Source of the DNA: JAKZSU01 sp047517485
GTDB taxonomy: Bacteria; Pseudomonadota; Alphaproteobacteria; UBA7887
Length of the DNA stretch: 5,634 nucleotides
Direction: 5' to 3'
Assembly (NCBI GenBank): GCA_047517485.1
Contig: JAKZSU010000176.1
Location: forward strand, 1-5,634
A model generated the notes under the pieces. That model ran no database searches and had not been told where the DNA came from. It saw only the letters and a program-made list of their open reading frames with translations. Below, one piece after another: positions 1 to 5,634 of the stretch (positions within the stretch are counted from its first letter, which is position 1; every line of letters starts with the position of its first letter). Made by a program: the position numbers and the translations under genes.

Positions 1-44
1 CCCCTATATGGGGTCTGGAGTGAGCGATTCAAGAAACGACCATA

Positions 45-88
45 TCAGCTTAGAGCTGAATTGGCACGCCTGCTCGATCACGGCGTGC
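45..88 (-). terminator. Two stem-loops at the 3' end of the permease gene, candidate weak terminator
   Basis: One hairpin pairs GCACGCC (64-70) with GGCGTGC (82-88), a 7-bp GC-rich stem whose 11-nt loop contains the permease stop codon. A second pairs TCAGCT (45-50) with AGCTGA (54-59), a 6-bp stem with a 3-nt loop just downstream on the minus strand. Neither is followed by a proper run of U in the transcript; the next bases contain only GTTTCTT at about 29-35. Rho-independent termination is therefore uncertain, though the position after the last operon gene is right. Confidence 0.25.
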
Positions 89-2597
89 GCAACACCGGTG
101 CCGGCTTTTGCCCGAGGGCGCGCCAGGTGCCGAGAAAGCCGAGTATGGTGGTGATGATTACGCTGGCCACCACGGTGATGCCGGTGCGATCGGCGAAGAA
201 CGTCCATTCGACGTCGAGCAACTGGGTAACGAACGCCCACGCGGCGATACTGCCGATCACCGCCGCCAACGCGCCCGCGACCAACCCCAGGATAGCGTAT
301 TCGAGGATATACGCGCGTGCCACGTCGGCCCGGGTCGCGCCGAGGACCTTGAGCACCACCGAGTCGTAGATCCGCGCCTGGCGCCCGGCGGCGATGACTC
401 CGGCGAGAACCAGCATGCTGGTCAGCAAGGTGACCGCCGCGGTGGCGCCGATCGCGGTGCCGATGGCGCCGATCACCCGATTCATCGCCGCGAGGACGGC
501 GCGCACCGGGATCGCCGAAATATTCGGATAGTGTTCGCCCAGGGCATTCAGCAGCGGTGTTTCGGCGGCTTCGCTCGCGCGTGCCGTGGCGACATAGGCA
601 TAGGGCGCGGCGTCGAGCACGCCGGGTGCCAGCACATTGACGAAATTGATCCCCAGATCGCCCCAGTCGATGCGCCGCAGATTGGCGATCTCGGCTTCGA
701 CCTTACGGCCGAGTATATTGTAGGTCAGGCGGTCGCCGATACCGACCCCGAGACCGTGTGCCGCCTCCTCGCCGACCGAGGCGATCGGCGCGCCCTGATA
801 ATTCTCCGCCCACCAGCTGCCATCGACGACCTTGGCGCGCGCCGGTTTGGCGCCGGCGAAGGTAAATCCGATGTCGCTGCGCAGCAGCCATCGACTGCCC
901 GGCGCGACCTCGGCGTCGCGTGCCGGGATGCCGTTGATCGCGGTGATACGGCCGCGCAGCATCGGCACTTTCTCGACGTGATCGACGCCGTCGATCGCTT
1001 CGATCAGAGTGGTAAAGCCATCCGCCTGATCGCGCTGAATATCGATGAAGAAAAACGCCGGCGCTTTCTCCGGCACCCGTTCGGTCACCAAGGTCTGCAA
1101 GTTGCCCTCGATCAAGGTGATCGCCACCAAGACCGCAAGGCCGATGCCGAGCGATTGGACGGTGGCGGGGGTGGCCGCCCCCGGCCGGCCGAGATTGCCC
1201 AGCGCGAAACGAACCGTGCCGCGGCGGTCGCGCGCGAGCCGCGCCGCGAGCCGGGTCAACAACCAGCCGGCAAGACGAAAGATCGCCATGCTGACCGCGG
1301 CGCCACCAACGAACCACATCCCGACGATGCGGTCGCCGGCGGTGAAGATCACCAACAGCCCGAAGATGACGGCAAGGATCGCGGTGACCAACAAGTAAGG
1401 CCGCGCCGGCAGGCCGCCGGGGGGCGTGACGACGTGGCGGAACAGGCCGCCGGCGGGGACATCGCCAGCGCGTGCCAACGGCCAAATGGTGAACAGCAGC
1501 GCGCTGAGAAAGCCGAACGTCGCCGCCAGACCCAAGGGCACCGGATAGAGCGCGAGCCGCGCCGCGACCGGCAGCCGGTCGGCCACCAACGGGGAGATTA
1601 GCCACGGCAAGCCGGCGCCCAAGGCGACACCGACAGCAATCCCCGCCGTGGCGAGCAGCAGGGTTTGGATCAAATAAGTCTGAAATATGAAGCGCGGGGT
1701 CGCGCCGAGGCATTTCAGGGTGGCGATCGTCGAGGTGCGCGATTCGAGGTGTGCGCGCGCCGCGCCGGCGACCCCGACACCGCCGACCAACAAGGCGGTC
1801 AAACCGATCAGCACGAGATAGAGCGTCAGCCGATTGATGAAACCGCGCAGTCCGGGCTGCGCCTCGTCGGCGCCGCGCACCCGCCAGTCGCCGTCGGGAT
1901 GGGCGTCCTCGAAGCGCGCCATGAATTCGCCCGGGTCGGCATCGGCGCCGAGCAGCAGTTTGGTGTAATAGCGAATCAGGCTGCCCGGTTGCACCAGGCC
2001 GGTCGCCGCCAGGCCGGGCTGATCGACCATCAGGCGGGGTCCGAAACTGAATACCGAAGCCAACCGGTCGGGTTCGCGGATGATTTCGCCGCGGATGGTA
2101 AACCCGGCATCGCCGACCCGGATGGTATCGCCGATGGCGATGCCGAGGCGCGCGAGTAGCGCCTTTTCCGCGACCGCGCCGCCGTTTGCCAGGGCGGTGC
2201 CGAGGCTCTGCGCCGGCTCGAGCACGACCTCGCCGAGCAACGGATAGCGCTGATCGACGGCCTTGAGTTCGACCAGGGCGCGGCGGTCGTCGGTATTCGC
2301 CATCGCCCGCATGCTGATGGTATCGGTCAAGGCGGTGGCCTGATCCTCGACCCATCGGCGCGCTTCGCCCTCGAGCGCCCGATGGGTTCGCCGCACCGCC
2401 ACGTCGCCGCCGAGCAGGGTTCGCGCGTCGGCCTGCAGACCGGCCTCGATCGCGCTCGAGAGCGAGCCCACGGCGGCGATCACCGCGACACCGAGCGCCA
2501 GGCAGCCGATGAGCACCGGAAGCCCGCTGACCCCGCCGCGCAGGTCGCGCCAGGCGAGGCGCGCCGCGACCCGAAAACCGGTTAGCGGCGCGGTCAC
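78..2597 (-). CDS. ybbP: ABC transporter permease, FtsX/YbbP type (839 aa)
   Basis: This is an inner-membrane permease of the MacB/FtsX-like (type VII) ABC class; such proteins usually move lipids, lipoproteins or signals across the periplasmic face rather than import solutes. I see about ten membrane segments: TM1 near residues 24-46, then a large periplasmic domain (about 47-250), TM2-4 (about 255-280, 303-333, 350-374), a central pair (about 400-449), one near 478-500, a second periplasmic domain (about 501-700), and three C-terminal segments (about 708-737, 762-791, 806-828). The two FtsX-like repeats each carry a cytoplasmic coupling motif, TLKCLGAT near 293-300 and VLKVLGAT near 747-754. 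Length and layout fit E. coli YbbP (about 800 aa). The GTG start at 2597 overlaps the TGA of the upstream ATPase gene by 4 bases (GTGA), which points to translational coupling and fixes the start. The frame is intact. The substrate cannot be read from sequence. Confidence 0.93.
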   Translation of the reverse strand: MTAPLTGFRVAARLAWRDLRGGVSGLPVLIGCLALGVAVIAAVGSLSSAIEAGLQADARTLLGGDVAVRRTHRALEGEARRWVEDQATALTDTISMRAMANTDDRRALVELKAVDQRYPLLGEVVLEPAQSLGTALANGGAVAEKALLARLGIAIGDTIRVGDAGFTIRGEIIREPDRLASVFSFGPRLMVDQPGLAATGLVQPGSLIRYYTKLLLGADADPGEFMARFEDAHPDGDWRVRGADEAQPGLRGFINRLTLYLVLIGLTALLVGGVGVAGAARAHLESRTSTIATLKCLGATPRFIFQTYLIQTLLLATAGIAVGVALGAGLPWLISPLVADRLPVAARLALYPVPLGLAATFGFLSALLFTIWPLARAGDVPAGGLFRHVVTPPGGLPARPYLLVTAILAVIFGLLVIFTAGDRIVGMWFVGGAAVSMAIFRLAGWLLTRLAARLARDRRGTVRFALGNLGRPGAATPATVQSLGIGLAVLVAITLIEGNLQTLVTERVPEKAPAFFFIDIQRDQADGFTTLIEAIDGVDHVEKVPMLRGRITAINGIPARDAEVAPGSRWLLRSDIGFTFAGAKPARAKVVDGSWWAENYQGAPIASVGEEAAHGLGVGIGDRLTYNILGRKVEAEIANLRRIDWGDLGINFVNVLAPGVLDAAPYAYVATARASEAAETPLLNALGEHYPNISAIPVRAVLAAMNRVIGAIGTAIGATAAVTLLTSMLVLAGVIAAGRQARIYDSVVLKVLGATRADVARAYILEYAILGLVAGALAAVIGSIAAWAFVTQLLDVEWTFFADRTGITVVASVIITTILGFLGTWRALGQKPAPVLRTP

Positions 2598-3274
2598 CCG
2601 GACGCACCGCCATTGGTCGCGGTAATTTTGCCGTCGACGATATGCAGTCGTCGTCCGCAGCGTTCGGCGAGCTCGGGGTCGTGGGTGATGAGTACCAGGG
2701 TCGCCCCGGTTTCCGCCTGGATGCGGAACATCAGCTCGATGACCTCATGGCCGGTCGCCTGGTCGAGATTGCCGGTCGGCTCGTCGGCGAGGATCAGTTT
2801 CGGCCGCGCCGCCACCGCGCGCGCCAGCGCCACGCGTTGCTGTTCACCGCCCGACAATTGGCCCGGGTAATGGGTCAGCCGATCGCGCAAGCCGACCGCG
2901 GCGAGGCCGTCGCGCGCCACCTCGAACGCATCCGCCCGCCCGGCGAGTTCCAGGGGCACCGCGACATTCTCCAACGCGGTCATCGTAGGAATGAGATGGA
3001 ACGCCTGGAACACGACACCGATGGTGTCGCGGCGAAAGCGCGCCAGCGCGTCCTCGTCGAGCGCGGTGATGTCGGTGCCGTTGATGCGAACCGTCCCCGA
3101 CGTCGGGCGCTCCAAGCCGGCGATCGCGGCGAGCATGGTCGATTTACCCGAGCCCGATGGCCCGACCACGCCGACCGCCTCGCCGGCCTCGACCGACAGC
3201 GACACGCCGCGCAATATGTCGACCGGGCCGGCGCTACTGTCGAGCGTGAGGTGAACATCGTCTAGAGTGATCAT
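2594..3274 (-). CDS. ybbA: ABC transporter ATP-binding protein, YbbA/LolD-like (226 aa)
   Basis: This is the cytoplasmic ATPase that should drive the permease encoded directly downstream. Every nucleotide-binding element is visible: Walker A GPSGSGKST at residues 38-46, Q-loop Gln90, signature LSGGE at 140-144, Walker B LILADEP at 160-166 with catalytic Glu165, D-loop NLD at 169-171 and the switch His198. At 226 aa it has the usual length for the MacB/LolD/YbbA branch. I place the start at the ATG at 3274 because the protein then begins MITLDDVHLTL, as family members do. The frame stays open up to 3442, but that extension looks unlike the family and runs into the esterase gene. No strong Shine-Dalgarno sequence precedes the ATG. 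It is probably the first gene of a two-gene operon, and its stop overlaps the permease start. YbbA rather than LolD is inferred from the large unsplit permease and the divergent tesA neighbour. Confidence 0.93.
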   Translation of the reverse strand: MITLDDVHLTLDSSAGPVDILRGVSLSVEAGEAVGVVGPSGSGKSTMLAAIAGLERPTSGTVRINGTDITALDEDALARFRRDTIGVVFQAFHLIPTMTALENVAVPLELAGRADAFEVARDGLAAVGLRDRLTHYPGQLSGGEQQRVALARAVAARPKLILADEPTGNLDQATGHEVIELMFRIQAETGATLVLITHDPELAERCGRRLHIVDGKITATNGGASG

Positions 3275-3356
3275 CGGCGGGTCCAGGGAGAGAAACGAAT
3301 TCGACGCGAGGGTAACGGTGACTTCAGGATCGATACGATATGGCGAGTGCGGGGGC
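3275..3356. promoter_or_regulatory. Divergent intergenic region between ybbA and tesA
   Basis: These 82 bp separate the divergent starts of the ABC ATPase (minus) and the esterase (plus), so promoters for both should lie here or slightly inside the genes. The stretch is less GC-rich than its flanks, with AT-rich patches at about 3294-3302 and 3330-3342. A weak -10-like TACGAT sits at 3334-3339 on the plus strand, but I find no convincing -35 box at the right spacing for either direction and no clear operator palindrome. The promoter function is inferred from gene orientation, not from a recognised motif. Confidence 0.4.
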
Positions 3357-3986
3357 ATGTTCAACGTGTTGCGCCGGCTTGGCTTGATTGTTCTCGTGGT
3401 TTGCGCCGCGGCGCGACCGGCCGGCGCCGAGGACGCGGTCAAGATTTCGGTCCTCGGCGACAGTCTCAGCGCCGGTTTCGGCCTGATGGCGCACGAGGCC
3501 TTTCCGGCCCAACTCGAGGCGCGGCTGCGCGATCACGGTGTCGAGGTCAGCGTGCTGAACGCCGGCGTATCCGGTGATACCAGTGCTGGTGGGGTGGCGC
3601 GCGTCGATTGGGTGCTCGGCGACAATCCGCAATTCGTCATCCTCGAGCTCGGCGCCAACGACGGACTGCGCGGCCTCGATACCGCGCAAATGAAGACTAA
3701 TCTGGCGGCGATCATCGAGAAGCTGCAGGCGCGCGGGGTGCGGGTTCTGCTCGCCGGCATGGTGGCGCCGGCCAATCTCGGGCGCGACTATGGCCAAGCC
3801 TTCAATGCCGTCTATCCCGCCCTGGCGGCGCGGTACGCGGTGCCGCTTTATCCGTTTTTCCTCGCCGGTGTCGCCGGCGAGCCGGCGCTCAACCTCGACG
3901 ACGGCATCCACCCCACTGCCGCCGGCGTGGCGGTCATCGTCGAAGCGATCCTGCCATACGTGATGGATTGGCTGGCGGGACACTGA
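3357..3986 (+). CDS. tesA: Secreted arylesterase / acyl-CoA thioesterase I / lysophospholipase, SGNH-GDSL family (209 aa)
   Basis: This is a periplasmic serine hydrolase of the TesA family, which cleaves ester and thioester bonds of acyl chains (esters, acyl-CoA, lysophospholipids). All four SGNH blocks are intact: GDSLSAG with nucleophile Ser36, SGDTS with oxyanion Gly73, GANDGLRG with Asn101, and DDGIHP with Asp182 and His185. These align with Ser10, Gly44, Asn73, Asp154 and His157 of mature E. coli TesA. The N-terminus is a type I signal peptide: Arg6-Arg7, a hydrophobic core LGLIVLVVCAAA, and a likely cut after AGA at residue 24. Cys16 does not sit in a good lipobox. The ATG at 3357 is chosen because it gives this signal peptide; the frame is open back to 3267, but the extra 30 residues are charged and unlike a leader. 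A weak purine-rich GGCGAG lies at 3342-3347. It is divergent from ybbAP, as in E. coli, so a shared job with the transporter is plausible. The true substrate is unknown. Confidence 0.93.
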   Translation: MFNVLRRLGLIVLVVCAAARPAGAEDAVKISVLGDSLSAGFGLMAHEAFPAQLEARLRDHGVEVSVLNAGVSGDTSAGGVARVDWVLGDNPQFVILELGANDGLRGLDTAQMKTNLAAIIEKLQARGVRVLLAGMVAPANLGRDYGQAFNAVYPALAARYAVPLYPFFLAGVAGEPALNLDDGIHPTAAGVAVIVEAILPYVMDWLAGH

Positions 3987-3993
3987 CAGCGAC

Positions 3994-4386
3994 TCAAAGC
4001 GGCCCCTGCAGCGCATCCATTTCGGCGTCGCTATAGCCGAAATGGTGGCCGACTTCGTGAATCAGCACGTGGCGCACCAGCTCGGCCAGCTCGGCGCCGG
4101 TCTCGCACCAATATTCGAGCAGAGGCCGGCGGTAGAGATAGACCAGGTCGGGTTCGGGCCGGGGATACGAGACGCTGCGTTCGGTCAGCGCGACGCCGAC
4201 ATAGAGGCCGAGCAAGTCGTAGGGGGACTCGAGATCCATCTCGCGTTCGGTCTCGGCGTCGGGAAAGTCGAGCACTTGGACGACGATATTGCCCGCCTCG
4301 GCGCGCAAGCCCCGGGGGATCGACAGAATCGCCTGTTCGGCAAGGGCCTGGAGTTGGTCGATGGTGGGGGGATGAATCTGGGACAC
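3994..4386 (-). CDS. Small zinc metallopeptidase, minimal zincin family (130 aa)
   Basis: This is a short, probably cytoplasmic protein of the family annotated as metallopeptidase (Zincin_1, possibly PF06262 from memory). The zinc-binding motif HEVGHHFGYSD spans residues 110-120 and reads HExxHxxGxxD: His110 and His114 as ligands, Glu111 as general base, and Asp120 in the third-ligand position of the extended motif. The N-terminal half (QLQALAEQAI, then SIPRGLRAEAGNIVVQVLDFP) and the central YLYRRPLLEYW segment fit the family, and 110-130 aa is its normal length. There is no signal peptide or membrane segment. I choose the GTG at 4386. An in-frame TTG at 4422 would add 12 residues, and neither has a clear ribosome binding site. 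It lies 40 bp downstream of the EAL gene on the same strand, so it may be cotranscribed with it. It is convergent with tesA, with only 7 bp between the stop codons. Its biological substrate is not known to me. Confidence 0.85.
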   Translation of the reverse strand: MSQIHPPTIDQLQALAEQAILSIPRGLRAEAGNIVVQVLDFPDAETEREMDLESPYDLLGLYVGVALTERSVSYPRPEPDLVYLYRRPLLEYWCETGAELAELVRHVLIHEVGHHFGYSDAEMDALQGPL

Positions 4387-4426
4387 GGGCGCAAAGCATG
4401 CCGGTCCGCCGCGATCCGTCAAGGCT

Positions 4427-5488
4427 CTAGGTCGTTGCCTCCGCGAGCGCCCGCGTTTTGCGACCGCGCAAAAGTACGGTCGCCGCGTCGGCCGGCGTTG
4501 GCTTGCCGAAGTAATAGCCTTGAATGTGGCGGCACCCGAGCGAGGCGAGCATTGCCACCTGCTCGGCGGTCTCGGCGCCTTCGGCCACCACGTCCATATC
4601 GAGAATATCCGCCAGACCGACGACGGCGCGAATGATCTCGCGACTTTCGGTCCCGGTTTCCATGTCGACGATGAAGGCGCGGTCGATCTTGAGCACATCG
4701 AACGGGAAGCGGCGCAAATAGCTCAAGCTCGAATAACCGGTGCCGAAATCGTCGATCGCCAAGCCGACCCCAAGCGCCTTGAGTTCGCCGAGAGTCTCCG
4801 CGGCGAGAACGGGGTTCATCATCAGCAGCGATTCGGTGACTTCCAGTTTGAGGCAATGCGGCGGCAGAGAAAAGTCCGCGAGAACCGCGCTGACATCTTC
4901 GACCAAGTGGCCATCGGACAACTGTCGCGGCGAGACGTTGACACTGACGTAGAACCGGTCGTCGTCGAGGGTGAGCGCGCGCCACTCGGCGATTTGCCGC
5001 GCCGCGGTCCGCAACACCCAGCGCCCGACGGGGACGATCAAACCGCTGTCCTCGACGAGACCGATGAAATCGGCCGGGCCGATCAGGCCGCGCGACGGAT
5101 GTTGCCAGCGCACCAAGGCCTCGAAGCCGATCGGCCGGCCGCTGCCGGCTTCGACGATTGGCTGGTAGTAGGCGCGCAACTGGTCGCCGGCCTCGATCGC
5201 CCGACGGAGATCCGCCTCGAGGCGCAGCTGGCCGCCGCTGTCGGCGCGCATCTCGACTTCGAAAACAACATAGCAGGAGCCGCCGGCGGTCTTGGCCCTG
5301 GCCAACGCGAGTTTGGCGTCCTGCATCATGTTCTCGGCTTGACCGTAGCCCAAAGTGCTGGGGCAAATACCCATCGAGAACGAACAAAAGATGTCTTCCG
5401 TCCCGATCGTGATCGGCGAGTCAAAGAGCGCAAAAATTCGTTCGATGCAGGCGATCGCCGCGTCGGGCGAGCGCGATTCTTCGATCAA
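4427..5488 (-). CDS. 5'-truncated GGDEF-EAL protein; intact EAL cyclic-di-GMP phosphodiesterase domain
   Basis: This is the C-terminal part of a cyclic-di-GMP turnover protein. Counting from the TTG at 5488, residues 1-80 are the second half of a GGDEF domain (the SFSMGI strand, then DAKLALARAKTAG near 57-69), and about 85-345 form an EAL domain. Every EAL catalytic residue is present: Glu123 of FEALVRW, Asn184 of VNVSP, Glu216 and Glu219 of EVTES, Asp246-Asp247 of DDFGTGYSS, Lys267 of LKIDR, Glu303 and Glu306 of AEGAE, and Gln323 of QGYYFGKP. An active phosphodiesterase is therefore possible. The GGDEF half is broken: homology continues to FAIL, the residues just after GGDE (TTC at 5497-5495), and stops there. 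The GGDEF motif, nucleotide-binding N-half and any sensor domain are absent. The frame is open to the window end but has no ATG, GTG or TTG upstream of 5488, so the TTG start is only nominal. An ATG at 5251 would give an EAL-only protein of 274 aa. It is probably a gene remnant. Confidence 0.85.
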   Translation of the reverse strand: MIEESRSPDAAIACIERIFALFDSPITIGTEDIFCSFSMGICPSTLGYGQAENMMQDAKLALARAKTAGGSCYVVFEVEMRADSGGQLRLEADLRRAIEAGDQLRAYYQPIVEAGSGRPIGFEALVRWQHPSRGLIGPADFIGLVEDSGLIVPVGRWVLRTAARQIAEWRALTLDDDRFYVSVNVSPRQLSDGHLVEDVSAVLADFSLPPHCLKLEVTESLLMMNPVLAAETLGELKALGVGLAIDDFGTGYSSLSYLRRFPFDVLKIDRAFIVDMETGTESREIIRAVVGLADILDMDVVAEGAETAEQVAMLASLGCRHIQGYYFGKPTPADAATVLLRGRKTRALAEATT

Positions 5489-5494
5489 AATCGC

Positions 5495-5500
5495 GAAACT
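5495..5500. other. Breakpoint inside the GGDEF motif
   Basis: Reading the minus strand, the codons TTC GCG ATT TTG (5497-5486) encode FAIL, the usual continuation of a GGDEF motif. The codons just upstream, AGT and CCC (5500-5498 and 5503-5501), encode Ser and Pro instead of Asp-Glu, and no reading frame further upstream looks like a GGDEF domain. Homology therefore ends between 5497 and 5498, to within a few bases. Whether this is an insertion, a rearrangement or an assembly join cannot be decided from one side. Confidence 0.6.
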
Positions 5501-5526
5501 GGGTATCCACTTCGCTCTTGTATCCC
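5501..5526. other. Possible terminus of an inserted element
   Basis: This 26-bp stretch lies between the breakpoint in the EAL gene and the stop codon of the incoming reading frame, where the end of an insertion sequence would be expected. It begins GGGTATCCAC on the plus strand and ends TTGTATCCCC, so GTATCC occurs twice as a direct repeat, at 5503-5508 and 5520-5525. It is less GC-rich than the flanking genes. I do not recognise it as the terminal repeat of a named family, and the matching end would lie outside the window. The call is inference from position only. Confidence 0.2.
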
Positions 5527-5579
5527 CTACATTTGGTTTCCGAGGCTGCGATGACCGCCGACTAGGCCCTTGTAGGGGA
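5523..5579. repeat. 9-bp inverted repeat with 39-nt spacer
   Basis: TCCCCTACA at 5523-5531 is the exact reverse complement of TGTAGGGGA at 5571-5579. The left arm overlaps the TAG stop of the partial reading frame, and the right arm lies within that frame. A 9-bp match at this range is expected about once by chance in a window this size, so it is real as sequence but may have no function. Confidence 0.35.
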
Positions 5580-5634
5580 CCGGCTCGTGCTGCACCGCCT
5601 GCTGGAGCAGTCGGAAGAAAAGCAGGCCACGAGC
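5527..5634 (-). CDS. C-terminal tail of an unidentified protein (35 codons, 5' end outside the window)
   Basis: An open frame enters from the right edge and ends at TAG (5529-5527). Its 35 residues begin ARGLLFFRLLQQAVQHEPVP, a plausible helix followed by a turn, and end GGHRSLGNQM. Codon choice at the right edge (CTG, CAG, GTG, GAG) looks like real coding sequence of a GC-rich genome, while the last codons near the stop are more mixed. Lying next to a disrupted gene, with only about 30 bp between its stop and the breakpoint, it would suit the end of a transposase gene. I cannot name the family from 35 residues, and it could also be an unrelated gene or a chance frame. Confidence 0.35.
   Translation of the reverse strand, partial: ARGLLFFRLLQQAVQHEPVPYKGLVGGHRSLGNQM

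Noticed and set aside
1..13. CCCCTATATGGGG at the left edge, a possible hairpin or operator.
   Set aside because: Only four base pairs would form around a 5-nt loop, and the window edge cuts off its context.
1..77. Possible gene or promoter downstream of the permease.
   Set aside because: No reading frame with coding character and no promoter motif could be supported; the only structure is the pair of hairpins listed as a candidate terminator.
108..1601. A 497-codon open frame on the plus strand, antisense to the permease gene.
   Set aside because: It is rich in Arg, Gly, Asp and Gln with no hydrophobic core or motif, as expected for the antisense of a GC-rich gene whose third positions are mostly G or C. 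The opposite strand encodes a clear membrane protein.
703..2613. A 636-codon open frame on the minus strand, in another frame of the permease gene.
   Set aside because: It is an arginine-rich shift of the same sequence with no domain features; the YbbP frame explains the region fully.
3267..3356. Upstream start for the esterase at 3267.
   Set aside because: It would put 30 polar residues before an otherwise standard signal peptide and would overlap the start of the divergent ATPase gene.
3275..3442. N-terminal extension of the ABC ATPase to a start at 3442.
   Set aside because: The extra 56 residues are unlike the family, overlap the esterase signal peptide on the other strand, and the protein begins normally at MITLDDV.
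5495..5524. The in-frame residues before FAIL read DTRAKWIPSF, recalling the DTVARWGGDEF region of diguanylate cyclases, so the domain might be degenerate rather than broken.
   Set aside because: The match is one residue short and lacks every GGDE position. The codons further upstream are Pro-, Ser- and Arg-rich with nothing of the GGDEF fold, and the segment uses codons such as ACA, AGA and ATA that are rare in the neighbouring genes. Most likely coincidence, but an alignment with close homologues would settle it.
4520..5554. A 344-codon open frame on the plus strand running across the breakpoint.
   Set aside because: It is antisense to the EAL gene, has no recognisable motif and has shadow-frame composition. 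That it crosses the breakpoint is chance.

Overview
The window is GC-rich, with G or C at most third codon positions, and the gene content is that of a Gram-negative proteobacterium. An alphaproteobacterium of the Rhodospirillales kind is my best guess, from the composition, the short zincin-type metallopeptidase and the style of the proteins; no rRNA or other taxonomic marker is present. Coding density is very high: four recognisable genes fill almost everything from 78 to 5497.

Layout. (1) 78-3274, minus strand: a two-gene ABC transporter operon, ATPase (2594-3274) then a large FtsX-type permease (78-2597). The two overlap by four bases and match YbbA and YbbP. (2) 3275-3356: an 82-bp divergent intergenic region. 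(3) 3357-3986, plus strand: a secreted SGNH/GDSL esterase of the TesA type with all catalytic residues. Divergent tesA and ybbA-ybbP is the same neighbourhood as in E. coli, and suggests that transporter and periplasmic lipase/thioesterase work on related substrates. (4) 3994-4386, minus strand: a small zinc metallopeptidase with an HExxHxxGxxD motif, convergent with tesA at a 7-bp gap. (5) 4427-5497, minus strand: the C-terminal part of a GGDEF-EAL cyclic-di-GMP protein. Its EAL domain is complete with all catalytic residues, but its GGDEF domain is cut exactly at the GGDEF motif. (6) 5498-5634: sequence that does not continue the GGDEF domain. On the minus strand it contains 35 codons, ending in TAG at 5527, of another protein that enters from outside the window. 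An insertion-sequence end is the simplest guess, but I cannot identify it.

Most of the window is ordinary core-genome sequence. I find no CRISPR array, RNA gene, defence system or clearly new system. The one real anomaly is the junction at about 5497/5498, where a signalling gene has been broken by insertion, rearrangement or an assembly join.
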